From positions 4,381 through 68,380 of the forward strand of contig AVPN01000184.1 of the NCBI GenBank assembly GCA_000695325.1: a stretch of 64,000 bases of DNA, read 5' to 3'. Below the pieces are notes generated by a model. It was given only the letters and a program-made list of their open reading frames with translations, did no database searches and was not told the origin of the DNA. Below are positions 61,501 to 64,000 of the stretch, in pieces. How positions within the stretch are numbered: the stretch's first letter is position 1; each line of letters begins with the position of its first letter. The stretch comes from Pleurobrachia bachei (Eukaryota > Ctenophora > Tentaculata > Cydippida > Pleurobrachiidae). Made by a program: the position numbers and the translations under genes.

Positions 61501-62683
61501 TACTAATGCAGGTTCCGGTTACTACCAAACAAACAACAGCGGGGGTTCCAAGAAGGGATTCACTGTTTTGCTAAAACAAAAAAAAAAAAAAAAAAACCCT
61601 ACGTTGTGTCACTATAGTCCTCCTACCGCAGATGGCCCTCTCAGGCTGGTCCAGCCTCAACTAGTCATCAACTAATTATCTGATGGACAGGCTAATTTCA
61701 CGTCTTATTGTTTGTGGGCACAGCTGCTGCAGGGGAGCTACACAGTAGAAACTAATCACTGATAGTAGTCTGTAGTAGTGGAGATGGTGGAGATCTTAGT
61801 ATTATTCACACCCCTCTCGACCACTCTCCCTTGATATGGGGCAGGCCCGTCTGAAGGTTTCAGGAAACAATGGGGGCTGTCAGCTGTGAGACGACGTGGC
61901 AGATAGTGAGTTGTTGAGCATTTGAATTAAAATAATGTTGCTCAATCGGGAGAGGGGGGCAAGAGAATCACCCTCATTTCAAAATTTAAGGGTAGACAAA
62001 AATTTTGGGCAAAAGTTAAAAATGTGAAGTGAATCTTTTATTTTCAAAATTCGGGATAGAAACAATCCTTGTATTTCCCCCAAACTAACCTCCAGATAAA
62101 GGGACACATGATAGGAAGGCTGTTGTGAAAGCCAGGACAGTCGAGCTGAGACACACCAGGTCACAGATGTAGTAGTCCTCCGCCTTGTACTTGAAATAAC
62201 TACCCAGAAAAGATAACACAACCTGCCAGGGGGGATCATGGTTACCATGGTGTTTTGTTCTTGTTTTGGGGCTTTGTTCAATAAATCTATTGGGATACGT
62301 CCCTAGAGTGGGTCTCCCATTTTGTCTCCCATTTTGCTATATTTGAACTGACCGGTGCGTTGCAGAAGAGAAATGCGACTTGTAGGGCTGACAGTCCAGA
62401 TTCCATGCCATGATATGCTACTAACAACTGAAAAGGGAGAGCCGTGTTAGAGGAGTGTTGATATCGATATTGAACCAATAAACGTTTCATCATAACTTGT
62501 TCTTGTGGCAAAATAATGATACTTGGAGAATACAACGCTTAGTCTAACATTGAATTTACAATAAATCAAGAATTAATTAATTGGGTTAACAATCACCTGT
62601 GTCATCATGAAGGGTAAAGAGATAAGAGCGAGGTTTGCATAGATAACAGGGACTATCATACTGATACCCAGCTGTAGTTTCAT
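52503..62683 (-). CDS. MFS-fold multi-pass membrane protein (453 aa), orphan
   Basis: Ten exons, all phases consistent and totalling 1362 nt (high to low): 62597-62683, 62353-62427, 62090-62222, 54296-54558, 54057-54172, 53704-53831, 53338-53504, 53029-53154, 52804-52899, 52503-52673. The start MKLQLGISMIVPVIYANLAL begins directly with a membrane helix. Further helices include SALQVAFLFCNAPVVVLSFL, YLIWMALLTLISVCSFFSHL, CCILLITCGTIASLFFL and the C-terminal VGFLHGIGAAAGSLIFGLLV, an arrangement like helix 11 of MFS proteins. A hydrophilic segment with several Cys (GCSNDELIPCTDPDCTS) lies in the middle, perhaps a lumenal loop. I cannot name the family; length and helix spacing fit an MFS-type carrier. 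The third intron (54559-62089) encloses the esterase on the same strand. Exon 54296-54558 is duplicated at 55839-56101. Confidence 0.75.
54184..57277 (-). repeat. 1543-bp tandem duplication (MFS exon plus esterase 3' half)
   Basis: About 1545 bp starting at 54184 is repeated from about 55728 to 57277, offset 1543 and nearly identical (one or two differences noticed). It duplicates one MFS exon and the last 290 codons of the esterase. The junction at about 55728 (cagacactg then cccgttgcc) sits inside the esterase reading frame. Confidence 0.93.
54851..55735 (-). pseudogene. Truncated copy of carboxylesterase 3' half
   Basis: This is identical in frame to the last part of the esterase, from CLRQANTTALAKAFF to the stop. 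It lacks the signal peptide, the HGG oxyanion motif and the GESSG nucleophile elbow, so it cannot be a working esterase, and nothing precedes it that could supply them. It results from the 1543-bp duplication. Confidence 0.88.
56394..58055 (-). CDS. Secreted type-B carboxylesterase, intronless (553 aa)
   Basis: A single open reading frame with an N-terminal signal peptide (MMMFLLPLLLHLSTS). It is an alpha/beta-hydrolase of the carboxylesterase/cholinesterase family: GTEDCLVLTVRTP near residue 88-100, oxyanion-hole HGG at 115-117, NYGIGDALTALRWI at 169-182, and nucleophile elbow GESSG with Ser202. Likely partners are Glu336 (NTAQETAYNVF) and His458 (SMHGWDTEALFG), so the triad looks complete. 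Cys pairs fit the family's disulfides, with an extra CGCC cluster near 253. There is no C-terminal membrane helix or GPI-like tail. Expected activity is hydrolysis of carboxylic esters outside the cell; the substrate is unknown. The gene has no introns although its surroundings are intron-rich, and it lies inside an intron of the MFS gene on the same strand, which suggests origin by retroposition. Confidence 0.93.
   Translation of the reverse strand: MMMFLLPLLLHLSTSITINTPLGRVTSLDLQTTKGTIHEFYELPYAARHRRWTHSRLREKHWKGVKDASQYTGIKCIQGYHSTYFGTGTEDCLVLTVRTPNTTPSTPLPVMVWIHGGSLRVGWGEEPGYAPDAELTSEVNAVTVTINYRLDVMGFLQTADLARRGNLGNYGIGDALTALRWIRANVASFGGDPGAVTLLGESSGAAVIYGLLGSEKADGMFDKAILLSGPQTLITTPAQACTIRANFTRDAGCGCCNKTERIQCLRQANTTALAKAFFSYRGYGFYDFPYGYEGIYGESMDFAVLDGTLVTSDPFGVESRARNGKVELYISNTAQETAYNVFYGTNAVETWEEAIILLMKKRENLRKTYKGDLSKFPRTALNIVAEMYDWNKTSDTWWPQLFLDTVLTDIRTTCLNNNLVESLNRNHNITARRVYISQRVSETYNVGGGVTVPWSSMHGWDTEALFGYGYYTPLYSLTTTNQDHNQKFLRNLRDFVGSVVWDKVSNETWPRGETLHFTNEDFPGSLRLEDEPPQEEQCEKWEEWDMLKFGWQN
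58709..61286. repeat. 1289-bp tandem duplication, non-coding
   Basis: Block 58709-59997 is repeated at 59998-61286, with only a couple of differences seen (for example an extra taa near 60352). It contains GA-rich tracts near 59140-59180 and an agtcggaccccgat MITE in each copy. No exon is recognised in it. It lies in the third intron of the MFS gene. Confidence 0.95.
58931..59007. mobile_element. MITE, agtcggaccccgatttaccg family
   Basis: A 77-bp element with inverted ends (agtcggaccccgatttaccg / cggtaaatcggagttcgact), followed by gta. Its copy in the duplicated block is at 60220-60296. It is the same family as the elements at 30893 and 35228. Confidence 0.8.
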
Positions 62684-64000
62684 ATCTTGTGTACAGGTCC
62701 ACTGAGCTAAGCTAAGGGGGAAGAGGGGGTGGTGAGGAAACTTGCCAATATAATTCGACTGATAAAATGGGCTACAACAATTATAGTTAATAGTAGTATC
62801 TAATCATGGATTAAAGATCGAAAATAAAGCCAGAAAAAGTTATTGACAGAACATACGGTTGTGTTATACTAATACAGTGTGTGTGCCACGCAGGACAATA
62901 TATAATCGAGCTGTCTCTACTCTTTCTCTTAACTCTATCTCTCTCCCTCTCTCCCTCTCTCTCTATCTTTATACAAGCGAATATTAGCACGCATCTTTAT
63001 TGACAGGTCACATGATCGAGAGAGAAATGGAGAGATCAGTGAGAGACAGAGTTAGATAGAGAGATTGCAGTGAGGGAGAAGTATATAGTTTTTGTGTGAG
63101 ACAGAGAGTGAGACAGCGATGGAGAGAGTGATAGAGGGATCTGGAGGAAGGAAAAAAAAAGAAGAACTTGGATCTCCGCAAAATCTATAACACCTCTCAC
63201 GACTAACATACGGTTAGGTTGTTTCGAAGAATGAATGAAGGGAATGAAGCTGATAAAAAATTGTCTAGCTAGACTCATAAAATAAAAAAATAAAATGGGT
63301 TTGAACAAAGAAGAGGATAGACAACATTGAATAAAATATGTAGGGTAACAGTTTAAACTCAACAGCTTTATCACTTCAGTCTTGAGCTGCTTATACCTTA
63401 TAAGACATCATTTGACTTTGTAATGGAGATCTAGTATAGAACCTAGCTAAGCGGGCACTCGACAAAAATTTTGCCGAGGTGTACCCTTAATATGTGTATA
63501 CTAATGTGACAGCTGTTCATACTACAGAGGTTCTTACTGCAGCAGATTCTGCATCGAGACAGATTCTAAAACGAGACATAAGTATAGACAGATTCTGTAC
63601 GGCGAGACTGTCTCGCCTGCAGCACATTTCTCGGCAGCTGGTAATGGTATAACCCGGATCAAGTCTTGCAGTGAGCAATCTCTCCCCAGCCCTCTCGCTT
63701 ACTCCTTTAGAACATATTGCATACGCCGACCACTTTAAAAACAAACTGAATCACACACGTGACCATACGAGTGTGTATTATGCACTCGAGAAAAAAGAAT
63801 GACTCCATTCAGCTTGAAACTGCTGATAATCACGCACTAACAGTTGACTGTGTACACTTTGAACTCTCCTCCAATCTGCGCTGGGAGAGTGTGGTTTTAA
63901 CTTCAAACAATCTCAAATTTACACTCCTCCCTTCTATTCCATTGTCCACGTACCGCCTTATAGTGAAACAGATGATGGTTTAAAAGAGCTCGATAAGGAA
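62684..64000. other. No gene recognised; upstream of MFS gene
   Basis: This should contain the MFS promoter or 5' UTR. It has CT-rich (62930-62965) and GA-rich (63017-63130) tracts in opposite sense, a poly-A run near 63150, and no exon chain I can support on either strand. Confidence 0.45.

Overview
This is a eukaryotic, almost certainly animal, window. It has dense GT-AG introns of about 50-400 bp, phase-1 exons carrying extracellular immunoglobulin (Ig) domains, a TRPM-type cation channel, an SVOP-like vesicle transporter, an SMCR8-like protein, LINE pieces and many short inverted-repeat elements. The gene content and compact introns suggest an early-branching or marine invertebrate, but I cannot name the species or phylum. 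Two N runs (22620-22638 and 45010-45859) mark it as a draft scaffold.

Layout. 1-1.84 kb: no gene seen. 1.85-18.2 kb (+): one very large gene for a secreted protein with a signal peptide, about 24 Ig-like domains and a Sushi-like, Cys-rich C-terminus. Its first eight domains recur in the same order as domains 10-17. 19.1-19.9 kb (+): a small coiled-coil protein. 20-23.7 kb: repeats and the first gap. 23.7-31.9 kb (+): a TRPM-like channel whose S4-to-pore exons are duplicated in tandem. 32.3-33.2 kb (+): an ORF with a PHD-like finger, probably LINE ORF1. 33.8-36.9 kb (-): an SVOP/SV2-like major facilitator (MFS) transporter. 37.6-39.8 kb (+): exons for a proline-rich, CxxC-containing protein, which may be the N-terminus of the next gene. 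40.4-50.0 kb (+): an SMCR8-like protein whose 5-kb intron holds a minus-strand gene, a LINE 3' fragment and the second gap. 52.5-62.7 kb (-): a ten-exon MFS-fold membrane protein whose 7.5-kb intron encloses an intronless secreted carboxylesterase (56.4-58.1 kb, -). 62.7-64 kb: nothing recognised.

A striking feature of the window is tandem duplication of 1-1.7 kb blocks (11.3-14.7, 14.6-16.5, 28.9-30.9, 40.3-42.8, 49.6-51.6, 54.2-57.3 and 58.7-61.3 kb). Several are nearly identical and break reading frames, which suggests collapsed or duplicated haplotypes in the assembly. Others have clearly diverged and look real. Smaller copies of exon edges lie in neighbouring introns at three loci.

The exon models were built by hand from splice signals and reading phase. 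Where all phases agree (most of the Ig gene, both transporters, SMCR8-like, coiled-coil) the models are good. The TRPM S6 exon, the junction near 39.4 kb and the small minus-strand gene are tentative. The genes are unrelated in function, and nothing here looks like an operon or a defence cluster.
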